DNA from: Lepidurus packardi
Taxonomy: Eukaryota; Arthropoda; Branchiopoda; Notostraca; Triopsidae
NCBI GenBank assembly: GCA_023053545.1
Contig: JAKZAN010000007.1
Location: forward strand, 4,898,001 to 4,962,000
Direction: 5' to 3'
DNA: 64,000 nucleotides
In this document: piece after piece, positions 1 to 12,750 of the stretch
Layout of the letters: the number at the start of each line of letters is the position of its first letter
How positions within the stretch are numbered: position 1 is the first letter of the stretch
Notes under the pieces: model-generated
Databases searched by the model: none
Seen by the model: only the letters and a program-made list of their open reading frames with translations
What the model was told of the DNA's origin: nothing
Made by a program: the position numbers and the translations under genes

Positions 1-1705
1 TGTCGTCCACTGACAGATTCAACGCTTCGACTCCATTTACACTTTTGCTGATATCTCGAGCCGGACGTTTCGAACCCGGAGACGGGCTCTGGGTACTGCT
101 TGACACGGGCGTAATTCCCCCCACGCCAGTCGTGTTAATACCTCCGACTCCGCCGCCACCACCGCTGCCGATATTACGGGATTTCCCATTATGATACAGT
201 TCGTTCTTCGCGGATCTGTAACGATCTAACCGCAGCTGTTCCAGTTGTCTCATCATAGCTGAATTTTAGGAAAGAACAAAATAAATAAAAACAAAATACA
301 ATTTGACTAACATTCCGACCGTATGAGCGTATAGCATGATATGATAAATAGAATACTTACCAGTTAGCTCATAAAAACGCGCTTCTTCCAATAACAGATC
401 TATATCACTGAAGTTTTCAGGTAGAAGTAACTTGGCATTGCGAAGGAAGTTGAGCACGTGCCGAAATATTTTCCCATCACGGTCAATAAAGTAGTGCTGC
501 TTCAAACTATCCAATACAATGGGGATACTGCCATTGAACAATTTGGCCAAGCGAGAATCCGGGAACCTGTACAACGAAAATACCACCGCAAATATTAAAG
601 AAGTCTGCTTCTTAACCTACTTTATCTGCATAAAATACTAGTAGTCCTTCAGCTTTTTATAACTGACTAAATACCCAGACACAAAAAAGGACATTATGCT
701 AAACCAGGATCTCCTTTCCACTCATCCAAGACTACGTAGGAACAACAAATCCTCGAAAGTTTTCCCACGCATCCGTCAAGATTCATATTAACTTCATTCA
801 GCGTGGCAGTAGTTATTTCGTCTTGGCCCCTTTGGTGACAGTTCCTTTTAAGGTATTTAAAAAAAGAAAGAAAAGAAAGGTCCAATCTGGGATGGTTAGA
901 TCTAGGATTTCCGCCTATTCACATCTTAAATATGCGAACTATTTGGTCCTCCTATTCAAATCCCTTGGTCAAGAAGTCGACCAACAATACCTGGAGGGCT
1001 ACGGCCTTCTTGGAGCCCCATGGCCACATCACATCAAGGAGTACCGAGAAGACAAGAGCAGAAAAAGACAAAAAGAGAGCTGGCAGCAAAGCTGAGGCCA
1101 AAAAGCTACTTCTCTGAGACCTTAGAGACGTTGATCATGTCCGCGGCCGAAGCTCTCTTCTTCTCCCATACACGGCAAATTGTGTGCCCCCACCTTTTCC
1201 CTTCACCATTAAAAGTTCCCCTTGAGCAAGTTACGGGCTATTCCACGTGAACTGAACGCCAAAGATTTTGTTTAAAAAAAAAGCCAGGCGCCATATCACG
1301 GGGATCTTGTCGCTGTGCGCGCGTGAACGAAAAAACCTAGCCACCCTTTTAAAGAGTTCAACTAGTTCCATTAAATAACGCAATGCTCAAACATGGGTAT
1401 ATAACAATTTGGCTATACTCGAACCCATTCCTCGCATAAAGCCATAAAAGACTCCCGAACATTACATGCATTCTTCAAGAAGGTTAAAAAAGCGCACGTC
1501 TTACTTTGTAAGAGTCTCTAAGGATGATGTGTAAATGGTCCCACCGACGTCAATGTGAACTGGGGCAGTGTATCGGGAAGCTGCAGCTACGGATGGAATG
1601 CCAGTAATTTTGGGCGTGAAAATTGGCGTCGAGGGTGTCGGAGTGGGTGACGACGATGAAGACATGGTTGGTGACGTAGCTGGAGACAAGCTTGGTGACA
1701 ATAAC
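1..1705 (-). CDS. KCTD1/KCTD15-type BTB/POZ protein (partial, 3' end off window)
   Basis: Three exons join in phase: 1705-1505, 566-361 and 258-1, the last continuing past the left edge. Introns use GTAAGA..CAG and GTAAGT..CAG. The translation carries the KCTD tetramerisation-type BTB domain: APVHIDVGG, then [20 protein letters not shown], then KLLLPENF and [11 protein letters not shown]. This is very close to vertebrate KCTD1/KCTD15 as I remember them. Those proteins repress transcription (AP-2 inhibition, Wnt-related roles); the same role here is inference. An N-terminal Ser/Thr/Pro stretch ([13 protein letters not shown]) precedes the BTB domain. After it comes a helical [12 protein letters not shown] segment, then a glycine-rich, Ser/Pro-rich linker where the vertebrate proteins go quickly into their conserved C-terminal domain. 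The first exon seen begins with one base of a split codon, so the initiator probably lies in an unlocated upstream exon. An internal Met (MSSSSS, near 1665) is the alternative start. Confidence 0.9.
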
Positions 1706-4300
1706 CTGCTCAAACGAACACGAAAAATATCAAATAAATCACATGAAAAAGGAAACAAAGACAGACTATGACCAAGTGGATAGCCCCACAAAGTTCAATA
1801 GCCCATGAAATTGTAGAGGAATAGCGAGTTGGAAAGACGTGTGCCGTCCACCACATTTTATCGGCACGCGTCACCCGTCTCTTCTCACGACCCAGTTTAA
1901 CCCTGAGGAAGAAGTAACCACATGATCTGATGTCTCCGAAAGAGGGACTAGCTTTTAGAAGCTGCGTGAGACGTTCTTCGTGATTCAAGTAGGTAAAAAT
2001 CGGACGGTGCTCGTTAGAAGCGTTCGTCTCGCACGAGCAATGCCCACCGCAATTACAGGGCAACACCACACTCCATGATCCCAAATGGGCATTCAGCCGA
2101 GGGGCCACCATTAACTGACGCTCGGGTCAAAGGGGTTAATACAATGTTCCAGTTCGGATGACCAGGGGAACCAACACCAGACCATGCACGTTACGGGCAC
2201 TTAAAAAGAAACTCAAAAAGCACTAAAAATATCCCGTTTTACCTGGTCTGCGCTTTCGCTAGGATCTTCTCCACTTGCATGATAAAACCGTGGGATCTGT
2301 ATGCGACTTGGAATGCTTAATCAACGTTCCAATCACTTGAGGAGTTAAGCAATATGGTTCAAGCCACAGCTTTGGTGGTTAGGATTTCAAGAGCTTTCAA
2401 TCCTCCGTATCCTCCGTGACCTCAGCGAATCCAGGACCTGTCAGAATATAAGAGACAATGTAAGACCGGATCTTAGTTTGGAAAATCACATCAAATCGGT
2501 CAGTGACCAAACTCCTGTCATCGTGAACGTATACCTTTCTCTAGTGCATCCTGAGCAACGACTGAGAGTTCATATAAAGAACTTGCGTAGAGCATACAGA
2601 AAGCAAACCTAACGCTAGGAAATCGTTCTTGAGAAGATGAGGAGCTCGAAACCTCGGGCTGTACGCCGCTTGAGGCATCCTCATTTCGTATGCAAACACC
2701 CGCCTTTTGCATTAGAAAAAAAAAATCCGCCCTCTTCTCTTCTTTTTCCCCCGCCTTTCCATTTTCTGCATCAGCTCTTTCTTGTTTAGGTTACAATAGC
2801 CAACGGCCAACAATGCCGCGATAAGCTACAATTCAAAATAGCTTTCTAATAACAATTAAAAAGGTAATGCGAACTCTGGCTGGTCTGTCATGTAGATCTC
2901 AGCTCCTTTCTCGCCTGAATTGCCACTTTTGTACAGACAATATTATTGGCACTAAAATTGAAGTTTTTATTTTCTGAAATTAGTAGGGACTTCAGAAATG
3001 ACGAACTATTGTCTAGAAGTTTGAGTTCATTGCATACATAACTAGAGAGCATCCCTTTGGCTTGCTAAATTAATCATGGCATTTTTTTTTCTTTTCTAAG
3101 GTCTTGACTTGGGCAGATCGTGGTCGATTTCACTGCCAGTGGGCACATCAAGCTTTAGGCAAATTGGCCCAACCCTTGGTGGTATGTATATGTGTGTTGG
3201 TAAATGCTGGCCAAGGTCCTCCAGCACTGATCCGAGAGGTCCAAGCACAGCACTTGAACGTTTACGTCGTCTACCCATCAGGCAAATACCATACGAACCC
3301 TGTCCTCTCACTCAAACCAGCCTGCCTTTGCCCTTCTCTAAACCTCGGTTATGGTACTCTGCTAGATAATTGATTGACCTTCCTCAATACCTTTTAAAGC
3401 TTCCCTTCATTCGAGACAGACGTAGCGTCGTCGGATTCAAAGTCGGGTTTCGTAACAACACTGGCGGTAAAAGAAACTGCAAAAAGGGTTCTCAGTTATC
3501 TGTTTGTAAAAGACGAAAACTTGGAAACCAACGAAAAGCGCGCGTTTGTGCACTGTCACACGTTAAACGTCACACCTAGGTGGCTCCTTCCGCCCTGATC
3601 GAGTTAACAACAGGTTCTCCGGTTTCAGAACCTGGAGATAAACATGACACTCAAGGTGTCATACTGTTGCAAAACGTTCTCCGGAAAAAGAGTGACAAAC
3701 AGATGTCACTCGAGTTAAAAATTGGTAGTTGGATTGGAAATGCATAGGTTAGGTTAGCTTAGTTTAACGATTTTCATCAACTTTCGTAAATGATAATCGT
3801 TAAAACTTGTACTTTCTTTCACTCCATTGGCTGAAAAAAAAAATAATTGCTAGAAACTGGCACGGTAGTGTCCTTTTTGACAGAGGGATACAGCACATAC
3901 GTTTGTCATTAAATCCTAGGAACGTGTTGAGAGTTAACCAGACAACAACAAACACTTGCACGGTGGCACAAACGGCCAAGACAACCGATAACCTTAATAA
4001 GCTCCGTTTACTGAAAAATCAATTCAACTCTTCATGCTGTGAAAGCTTGAGCTACAAACAAATTAAAGATGCGTGGTACCTGCCTTTTTTAACGAAAATT
4101 CCCATGAAATGTAAAAAGTAAGCTCAAAGAAGTTGTTCCGTACAGATGAGCTAGTTTCTTATCGTTAAACGACTCAAGTTGGATTTGGCCTATAGGTGTA
4201 AATGCTTTAACAACTCCGTATTATGCGATGTTTAGTCACTGGCACACGTGTACATTTTACTTCTTTTCGATCTTCCTCAGGTGAAACACGACACGATTGA
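1706..4300. other. Non-coding stretch upstream of the KCTD gene
   Basis: No exon can be supported. Open frames on both strands (for example minus 2712-2518) lack recognisable domains, and their splice phases do not fit the KCTD exon at 1705. This is presumably intron, 5' UTR or promoter of the KCTD gene. Confidence 0.5.
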
Positions 4301-4364
4301 AGAAAATTAACGGGTTTTTCTTTTTACCAATTGTATGAGCTCCGTTCTTGCGTTGTTGGATTGA

Positions 4365-4604
4365 ACGGCAGACACGCTGGTACAGAAGCGATGTTCCCTC
4401 GCGAGTTGCAATCTTCCAAGTGTTGCTTGTGTCGCGATGTTATACGGTACGGATGGGCTTGGCAAAGCCACACTGATCTCTAGTGGTACGGCAGTAGAAT
4501 CTGTCGAGAAAGGGGTTGCTACGACTGGAGGCTACGCTAAGATTGCAGGCAGTTTCACGTGGGATGGCGGGGCGCGTGAGTTCGGATGCTGCGCTCTGCC
4601 TTGA
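4365..4604 (+). other. Candidate small ORF of unknown status
   Basis: An open plus-strand frame runs from 4365 to the TGA at 4602-4604. Its first ATG is at 4437, giving a 55-residue peptide beginning MLYGTDGLGKATL. Codons strongly favour purine-first triplets (GGT, ACG, GAT, GCA, GTA, GAA), which is unlike the neighbouring sequence. The stretch is also locally richer in G and C. I recognise no domain, and no splice partners are obvious. It could be a chance frame in a GC-rich promoter region, a small peptide gene or a decayed exon. Confidence 0.2.
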
Positions 4605-6015
4605 GCACTATGTTGCCGTGACAGTTAGGTTAATGGTAGCCTGCGGGCATGCCGGTCAGCATACACGATAAAAATAGCGAGCGCAGCAGCCCAAGAGCGC
4701 GAGACGACGACGGAACAGTCAAGACCTAAGATGAAAAGCCAACAGCTCCTGCAGGCAGGCCTTGAGCGAACGCGATCCAAAAAGAGATGAAAAGAGACGA
4801 GTTTCGTGATTAAAAATCGTTGCTGGCCGGTGGTCTCCCCTCAGCAACCTAACCCTGCAGGGTATAAAGAATGCGATGCGAAGAACTCTCCATCCTCCCC
4901 CTCCCCCCAACCTCCTCCTTCACAATTTCTCCCTTCTATGCTGCCGGCTCCGGGATCGAGTTATCCATACTGATGGAGAACTACATTATGCACTGCTAGC
5001 GAGCAGTTTGGGCCCCCGGGCATGCACTATGCAAGTTGGTTAAAAAAAACAAAAAGTCGATCATTAAAATCTCGTAGGATCCGGAGTATAAATTACCGCA
5101 CAATACCGCCTACTTCGTTTTCCTTCACCGTCGCAGACAAGACCGCATTTTCTACACCCCAAACTCAATAGATCAGCAAGAAAGCTTCGAATGAGACAGA
5201 GTTCGCGGATGTTTTCCTGCGTCTGGGTCGTATGGCTTTCTTAACTAACAATGATGGAGTTTCGATTAGATTTGTTTAAAAAGATGTTGGAGAGGACCAT
5301 AACCCCCTCACGGTAGATTGGACAGACGATATACGTAACAATGGCTGGCGCCTGTGTCCAGAATTTGGGTTCATTATTTACTTCGAGCTTTGTTGCTTGG
5401 GCCAAAGGATTCGGATTCGTTTGTGTCTCCGGGCTTGACCTGGAGTCAGAAAATGTGGCTGGATACAGAAAAAAGACGCCGAAATTATAGCAGCGTCTTT
5501 TTTCAGCCTCGCAGATTCCCATGTGTAGTCTTGTGTGTTGGTACCGGGTTGAGGAGTCACGCCATCACGCCCATTAGTACAGCCTGTCACACACCTGCCT
5601 CTCCTTCCCATAGCAAACCAATTAGGAAGTTTTCGTCCAGTCCCGAGTTATCTGGCAAGCATCAAGAACCTCAAAAGACCGGGAACAGTTTCAGGGGTTT
5701 TGCCTACGAGAAACTCCATTATTATGGAATCCCTCTTCATTACATTCTTGTAAAACTTGCATAAGGCACGTCCTCCTTTCCTCTTTTCAAGGCTCCCCCA
5801 GCAGGTCATCCCGTTTAGGCACTTGTAAAAGCATAGGAAATTTACATCAGGTCTGTTTGCTAAGCTCGAGGTGTGCCTTCAGGGTACGGAATCTTCCAAG
5901 AATCCACCCCTAATGAAGGTATCCCTTTGCCATTCGTCGATGAAAGTTGCCTGGCGACTTTATTGACTTCCTCGGACGTACCGCACAGCCCATAACCACA
6001 ATCTTACCCTTGCAA
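4605..6015. other. Non-coding stretch
   Basis: No gene signal was found. TATA-like words occur near 4861 (GGTATAAAG) and 5088 (GTATAAAT), but there is no transcript evidence to give them meaning. Confidence 0.4.
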
Positions 6016-6020
6016 ATATC

Positions 6021-7250
6021 CCGTTGTTGTCGCCAGGAAAATTTCGAGCAGTTTAAATTCAAAGTCTACTTTTACGTTGCGTACCTCAATAAAACAATAA
6101 ACAAAATTAGTAGGCTGTGATGAACTATCTAATAGAGTAGCTTATTGTGATTTCGGTTGTCAAGTGAATATTGATTCAATTAAGTGGAGATTCTAATAAT
6201 CGAACATAGGAAATATGCAATAGAATGCTGCGACTAATCGACCCGTGAAACGAACTAGCTTATTTAAACCAAATAAATAAAACATCGTCTACTTTTCTAC
6301 ATTTTCCTAGGCCTTTCCTTTTTTTAGATTCATGCACCCACTATTGTTTATTTCGTAACAAGTTTTCAACAATTTTGATGATTGATTGAGGAATGATTGA
6401 GGAATTCCTAATTTAATGTCGTAAGTTTCAATGAGCCGCAACTTCTCTTTTACATTTAAATCAACTCTTTTCTTGTTCGTCGTCATTTTTATATAACCAC
6501 ACGTCTAAAACACAACTACCTTTAACACTGCCTTGGGAGCCTACTCTTACGCTTAAGATAGGGTTCTCAACACGATATCCCTTCTAGTTTTCCCACTCAA
6601 TTAAAGGAACTGGTCAATTAATTGAATAAGCTGGTCATTTAATTGACTGGGGGAGTTTACAAAGGATTTCCCCCTAAGCGTAGTAGTAGGCTAGAAATGA
6701 CAGGATTGGTCAAAACGACGTAAAAACAATGTCATTGGTCAATATGCGAAGTCCATGAAGCGATCACTACGGTAGTTTCGTTACTGTAATGTGAAGATTA
6801 TTTTGAAATCGATTCTAATATCCGAGTGTGATTCCAATAACCGACTAAGCTGCTATGAATTTTTGAGATCGTAATAAAGTCTTCTTCCCTACACGTTAGC
6901 ATAGTAAAATCGTCCTTACTGCAGTGGTCCCTTTGTAAGGTCCATGTACAAATCACTACTGTAGTTTCGTTTCTGTTTTGTGAAGATTGTTTTGAAATTG
7001 ATTCTGCTATCCGAAAGTGAGATTCCAATAACCGACTAAACTGCTATGAATTTTGAATAGGTCATTTAGAATTTAATTCCACAAAACGGCAGATTCTAAT
7101 AGCCAGTGATCATAATAAGCGGCATCTACTGTATTCCGTTTTTGTCGCCAGGAGAATTTTGAGCAGTTTAAATTCAAAGTTTACTTTTACGTCGCGTACC
7201 CCAATAAAACACTAATCGAAACTAGTAGGCTGTAGTGAACTATCCCCTAT
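6021..7250. repeat. Dispersed repeat flanked by about 115-bp direct repeats
   Basis: A block at about 6021-6135 (starting TTGTCGCCAGGAAAATTT) recurs with few changes at about 7138-7250 (TTGTCGCCAGGAGAATTT). Between them, 6183-6240 and about 6695-7130 match a second locus at about 39524-40048. The repeat contains several GATTCTAATANCCG words and two related internal halves. No transposase frame is visible, so it resembles a non-autonomous element. The inserted stretch 6245-6690 is absent from the other copy. Confidence 0.6.
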
Positions 7251-8137
7251 TACTTCAAAGATAATGGAAACTTAAAAATAAATAAAAAATACGACTCATA
7301 CGGGTCAAAAGTAGCTTAAGATACTTAGCGCATCAATAAATGCTTTAGGCCATCTTTGTCTTCTATTATATTATGTTATCAACAGTTAATTGGTCCAATG
7401 CAACCGTCAGTTTTTGTTGCGTTGAAAATAACAAGATGAGACAAACTCAGAATATATATGGAAAAATAAGAAAACAGTACCGGAAACTGTCCCTGACCGT
7501 ACAGTTGACCAATCTCATTTCAGTTTGTCTGAACCGGATTAAAGTAAACCACATTAGCGAAAAAATCGCGTCAAGAAGAAGTCTGTACAAATAAACGTAA
7601 CGCAGTGAAAAATCTAGCGAGTTCCTATTCGCGTATTTTTAATTCATAAGAATTTTCTTAGGAGTTGTCAAGTTTTATACAAAAAGGCGCATTTATAGAA
7701 TACGTTATTAGCCCCAGCTTGTTTAAAAATTGCCGCTTAACTTCCTAAAGGATTTCTTCCTACCCTGGCCAGAAGAAAAAAAATCAACAACAAAACAACT
7801 GATCCCCCACTTGCAAACAATCATGGTAACAATTTTTTTCATAATTGATCAGCACGCGTTAAAACGGCTCTGGTGCTGCTGTTAAAGAGCCTCACCATCT
7901 TTTACTATTTGCATATAAACTACCCTGCAAATATTTTTTTTAACTTATTTTTTTCATTACTGAACTATAGCGCTCAGAACTCTATATAGCAAACTTTATC
8001 GGTTCTTTTTTTTGCATGGGTTCAAGACTGTTTCTCATATGGTTCCTAAGTTAACAAAAAGCACAGGGTAGACACTCACACGGGGCACCATAATTGTTAA
8101 CCTTTGATGCTCACTTTCACTCTTTTTGTAAGGCTTC
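7251..8137. other. 3' flank of TAF4, no gene seen
   Basis: A/T-rich sequence between the repeat cluster and the TAF4 stop codon. It must contain the TAF4 3' UTR, but I could not place a clear AATAAA signal on the minus strand. Confidence 0.4.
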
Positions 8138-11100
8138 TCACTTAAGATAACTTTTGTAAAGGAAAGGAGATCTACAAAGGTCTCGCTCCTCTTCCATCAA
8201 AAACAGCAAGTCTCGCAAGTTGACACGCTTCACACGCGGTCGAAGGGATACCTTCATAGGACAAATATGATTAATACCAGTCTAGGAACTTCATAAAAAG
8301 GATTACGACATGCATCAACTCTTTGTAGTATTTTATAGAAGTGGTTTCAAAGAATGTGTACCTGGGTAGTTGTAGACGTTCCCGCCAAATCTAAGCGTGG
8401 TTTCTTTCTGGGCCCGATTGCTTGCAAAGCGGTCAAGTTCGCTTCCCGTTGTCTCATTTCCTCCATCTCCGCTCTTTGCATCTAGTGTTTCCAATAATGT
8501 GAGTAGAAACTAAGCCCAAGATTTGACCCTTAAACCACTACCTCTTTGGCTTTCGCTTTCAGCTTGGCTTGCTCAGGGTCCTCCGCTTTAGATCGTGACT
8601 TGGCTGCTTTCATAAGCATTTCTCTTTGTTGTTCCGAATGTCGCCTTCGTTCCAATCGGTCTAGTTCTTCGAGAAACTTGAGTTGGCCTTTGATGTCTTG
8701 TTGAGCTTCGTAGCGGGGATCCGTCTAAATTTTCGTTTCATTAGAACCAGCCAAGCCGGAACTAGGCATGGGAATGGCTCGTACCTTAATGATGTCTAGT
8801 CGATGCTCGGCGATAACGGCCAACTTTTCAACGAGATTCTTCAATCTCTCCTGGGTAGCATGCGAGATTAAGGCGACCACTTCAGGGGGGGTGTCCTCCA
8901 GACCCAGGCGGGAAGCTTAGATAGTAATATTATTAACAATTATAATGATAAGTCCTTAAATGGGGACATACCTATATTTTGAATCTTATCATGTAAGGGA
9001 GTGGATTGTAAGAAAACCTCATCTTTACACGACCGGATTTGGGTACCAATCAACTCTGTTGAACCCAAGATGCGTTGGGTTTCCTCGGCCAGATTAACAC
9101 CTCCCATTGCCGCTACATCGTTAATATCGTCATCCCCACTAAAGGAAATAGGAAAATACGGTTAGTTTACTGTGTCTTCACTGTGATGGTTACGTAATAG
9201 TACCTTAACCCCACTGACGAAGACGCTGCTGACGACGCAAACGGTTTTTTATCCTTGTCTTTGTTGGTAGGCTTGGACGAAGACGCTTTTGGTGTAGTGG
9301 AACTTGGTGCGTTGGTGCTGGTAGGTGGGAGGTTGATGGTAAGAGTGAGAGGGGCGGAAGCTCCGGAGCTGGCTGCAGCATTCGAGGCGGCTTCTGCTGA
9401 TGCGGCGGCCGCAGCAGCCGCGGCCTTTGCTTCCGCTTCCTTCTTAGCCGCCGCTTGCTGGGCTTTGGTTGGTCTTGATGCTCCAGGTGACTTTGAAGCC
9501 TGCGATACAAGCCAAAACACATGAGCAAGTGTAAACAAGCTAGGAAAAGTGACTATGGCGTTTCATGCAATTATGCCATGCAAAATTGAAAAGCCGGGCA
9601 GTTAGCGTGCGCTGATAGGTCTAATTCTATAGACTGCGTGGACCTCAACCTTTAAATTAATTAAAGAAAAATGAAGGTAAAACAGAAACGAGATATCGTA
9701 CACTTCGGCCCGCTGCGGCTGCGGGCTTGACAGGAGTTGTCGCAGGCGAACTCGGACTTGGCATCCTAGCAGCCTAAGCATTTGTAATCCAAAAACACAT
9801 GAATGTGAAAGCTACTGAACACACCACACACAATCTTGCAATTCTTCACAACCCCAAATTTCTCAAAACCAACCCCAAATCTCAGAATGATAAAAAATTA
9901 AATCGATTTGAAATACATAAAATCAAAAAAGGGGCATACCGGTGAAGGTGCTGCAGGTCTGACGACCGTAGACGTTGGTGCAGTGGGTGCGGTGGTGACC
10001 ACACTATTAACGGTGGCTGTAGTAATGGTGGACAAAGGAGGAGGGCGAATGCCATCGATGGCAAATTCTTTCGTGGCTAAGGATTGTCTTAAGTGGGGAA
10101 GGCTTTTCTGTAACACAACACATCAAGAAAACACAACGTGACGTTAAAAAACTCATCCGGGACAAAAGTCTGTCACTGCACGCAACTTTCAAGACTTACC
10201 TTTAGAAAAGGAATAAGGCATGGTTGAGGTGCTGAGTTGAGTTCTTTCTGGAGCTTGGTGGTAAAATCTTCGGGCTCGACACGGGCATCTACTAGTCCCT
10301 GAATCAAGTTCCGTACGTTTCTGGCCACCGAGTCCGGTTGTTCACTGGCTAATCGGAGCAAGGTGGCCAGAAAGTTTTTGCATTTGATGCGAGCCGTATC
10401 AGGGGTCATTTGCTATAAAATTCACTTAATACTTGACTTTTTGGCCTTTTTTTGATGATTGCCACTATTAGTGCAACTTACACTATTGGTCGTAACAGTT
10501 GTGGGCGTGCCTACTGCTGCTGTGGCTGTTATTGTCGATATCGGGGTAGGTGCGGTATTTACCATCGTGGTGACGCTCTACATGAATGAAAATAAAAAAG
10601 TAACTGGTGTTAGCAGTCGTCTATAGGTACAAAAACGACTATAATCAATGTATCCAATATCTACCTGAAATCGATACGCTGTCGTAACAGGTATATTTGA
10701 ATTCTGAAGGGTGGTAGGTGTACCCTGGGAAACCGTAGCTTGCATTGTACCGGGCTGACCTGGAACAGGGGCGGCTCCCACCCGTAAGAGCTGGAACTGC
10801 CCGTTTTCAGTTTTCACGAGTAAATGGCCTCCTGCTCCAGCGGGTAAACCTTGCAAGGCTTGTAACGAAATCTAGACAAGAAAACACGGAGGTTTGATAG
10901 AAAATACAGAATAGGATTAAGGTTAAGTATACCCCAAGCCCTGGTCTGCTGCCAACCACTTGTTGAGGCGCTAGAACCAAACGAGGTGCTAATGTTCTCG
11001 GTGAAGCTGCGTTAGGAATCCCAGGTCTCATGGCATTCATGCTGACCAACTGGACTCCGCCTCCCGGATTGGCAATGACGGTAGGCGTGTTTGTCATTGT

Positions 11101-12317
11101 GACCGTTTGCTGAACATGTGTGCTTGAAGGTCTTATATTCACATTGGTGGGTGTCAGATTTGACGTGCTCATATTGGCCACTTGCCCGGACATTGTTGTA
11201 GTGCCTGGCTTGGTTTGAAAAACTATCGCAGGCTTGCCCTGAGCTTGAACTTGGTTAGGCGGGATGAACTGTCCAGCTATAGTAGCTTTATGTCCTGGGC
11301 TGGGTTGCACCATGGTGACTCCATGGTGAACTGTAGTACTTTGTGGTGCACTAATGACATTCACCGTATTCAAATTGCCGTTGTGAAGGATATTATTTGA
11401 AGGCGGTGGCACCATATTTGCGTTTAGGTTGATCACTCCCCCAGTCGCCAACACATTGCTGGATGTAGTGTACATGACTTTGTTGGCAATGTTGGTAGCT
11501 TTAGTTGGTGTAATAGTGAGCGTGCTCACACCTGTAGATAATAACAAGAAAAACAAATTTAGTGGAGCCCATACACTATGACATATTGCTTACTGAAAAG
11601 AATACACACAGACAAATGCATATATAGCAGAACTTGCTGTATTATAAGACATTTTATGACATTATGATTGCTGTTACCATGTCCATATTTTATAGTTATG
11701 GCTACCGACTACAACTGATACTACTACTAAAGCCAATTAGGGAGTCTATACATAATGAACCAAAGCCAGCACATGGAAATGGCGCGGGAGGAACACAGCC
11801 CGCGCGCCAACTTTTCAGCTAGGGCAAGCCAAGTGTGTTTGGGTGCGTTGGCTGTTTTAAGTCGGGGTATAGGTAGCAACTTGACTAATAGCAATTTTTG
11901 AGAATATTATTGCTTACCTGGCGAACTCCCATTAGGGAGTGGAGCGACAGTGGCCGATCCAGCGGTTCTTGAGTCTGGAGCCTGTGCAGCACAGGCAGCT
12001 TGCAGCAGTGGCTGGGCTGAACTCAAAGCCAAAGCCGTAGTTGTTGTAGTTGAAACAGGCAGACCGGTGGCGACGACGCTTACGTGAGAATCCTTGCCTT
12101 CTCCCACTCCATCGCTTAGTCTTGGTCCCAGTCGTCCGTTACCGTTTGTCTGGTTCACATGGTTTGATAGATTGTGGCTCCCACTTGAATCTTGATTGAC
12201 ACCAGCTTGCGATGCCGAAGACGCTAGCTGAGATTCTAATGAGCCTACTAACGCGTTTACTGCAGACTCGTCAATGTCGCGAGCGAACACATCCTCGAGG
12301 AACTTCGAGGACGCCAT
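8138..12317 (-). CDS. Taf4: TAF4, TFIID subunit 4
   Basis: Thirteen coding exons join in phase to 921 aa: 12317-11918, 11531-10933, 10871-10665, 10577-10482, 10412-10200, 10107-9940, 9773-9702, 9499-9204, 9138-8972, 8915-8785, 8724-8542, 8481-8362 and 8251-8138 (stop TGA). The N terminus MASSKFLEDVF..LVGSLESQL resembles the TAF4 start. Residues 60-430 are low-complexity Thr/Val/Gln/Asn activator-binding type sequence. The TAFH/NHR1 domain is at about 436-508 (KCKNFLATLLRLASEQ, EPEDFTTKLQKELNS). An Ala-rich stretch lies at about 595-630. The C-terminal TAF4 histone-fold region is at about 684-921 (DINDVAAMGGVNLAEE, HATQERLKNLVEKL, RVNLRDLLFLMEEERD). TAF4 pairs with TAF12 in the TFIID core and binds activators. 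The start was chosen at 12317 because the longer open frame upstream runs through non-conserved 5' UTR. The last acceptor (8252) has a weak pyrimidine tract, but its product matches the family. Confidence 0.96.
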
Positions 12318-12480
12318 TTTCTGACGACGGCCGGCAATGAACTGAAATACGCATGCGCTGATGGCATCCCAACCCGCTGACGTATAACGGTTACGCTCGC
12401 GAAAGGGCGACCTCTTTACTAAACGGGGCCCTGCGCAAGCATAGAACGTGACAAGCAAAAATGGGGCAATGGCCTTTCTA
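12318..12480 (-). promoter_or_regulatory. Probable TAF4 promoter with NRF-1-like and CRE-like sites
   Basis: Just upstream of the TAF4 start lies GCGCATGCG on the minus strand (about 12350-12358), close to the palindromic NRF-1/Ewg consensus. A TGACGTA word (about 12378-12384) resembles a CRE/ATF site. The initiator context AAAATGGCG also resembles a YY1 site. The stretch is CpG-rich compared with its surroundings. The motifs are seen directly; their function is inferred. Confidence 0.45.
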
Positions 12481-12750
12481 TGATGTTTTAATATTATTGT
12501 AGAAATTTAAAGAAATAAAACCAGACCATGTGGTAAAGCAAATGTTCATGTTTTATGTAAACTCCAATCCAGACATAGTTAGCCGCACATTGTTATAGAC
12601 TGGACAAAAAAGCAACCTGGACACCCCCAAATGTAGTAGTACTTTCAGGGCCATTTTTAGATCGCAATAACAAAATAAAAGCTCTATAAAGGCCACTAAG
12701 TAAAAATTTATATACAATAGATGATTCTTTTCCCCGTTATATAGACAAAC

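Noticed and set aside
2518..2712. Minus-strand frame starting MQKAGVCIRN as a first exon of the KCTD gene
   Set aside because: A GT donor is present, but the splice phase does not fit the exon at 1705 and no family similarity is visible.
9167..9538. Ala-rich frames on both strands as separate genes
   Set aside because: They are shadows of, or intron read-through from, the Ala-rich exon 9499-9204 of TAF4.
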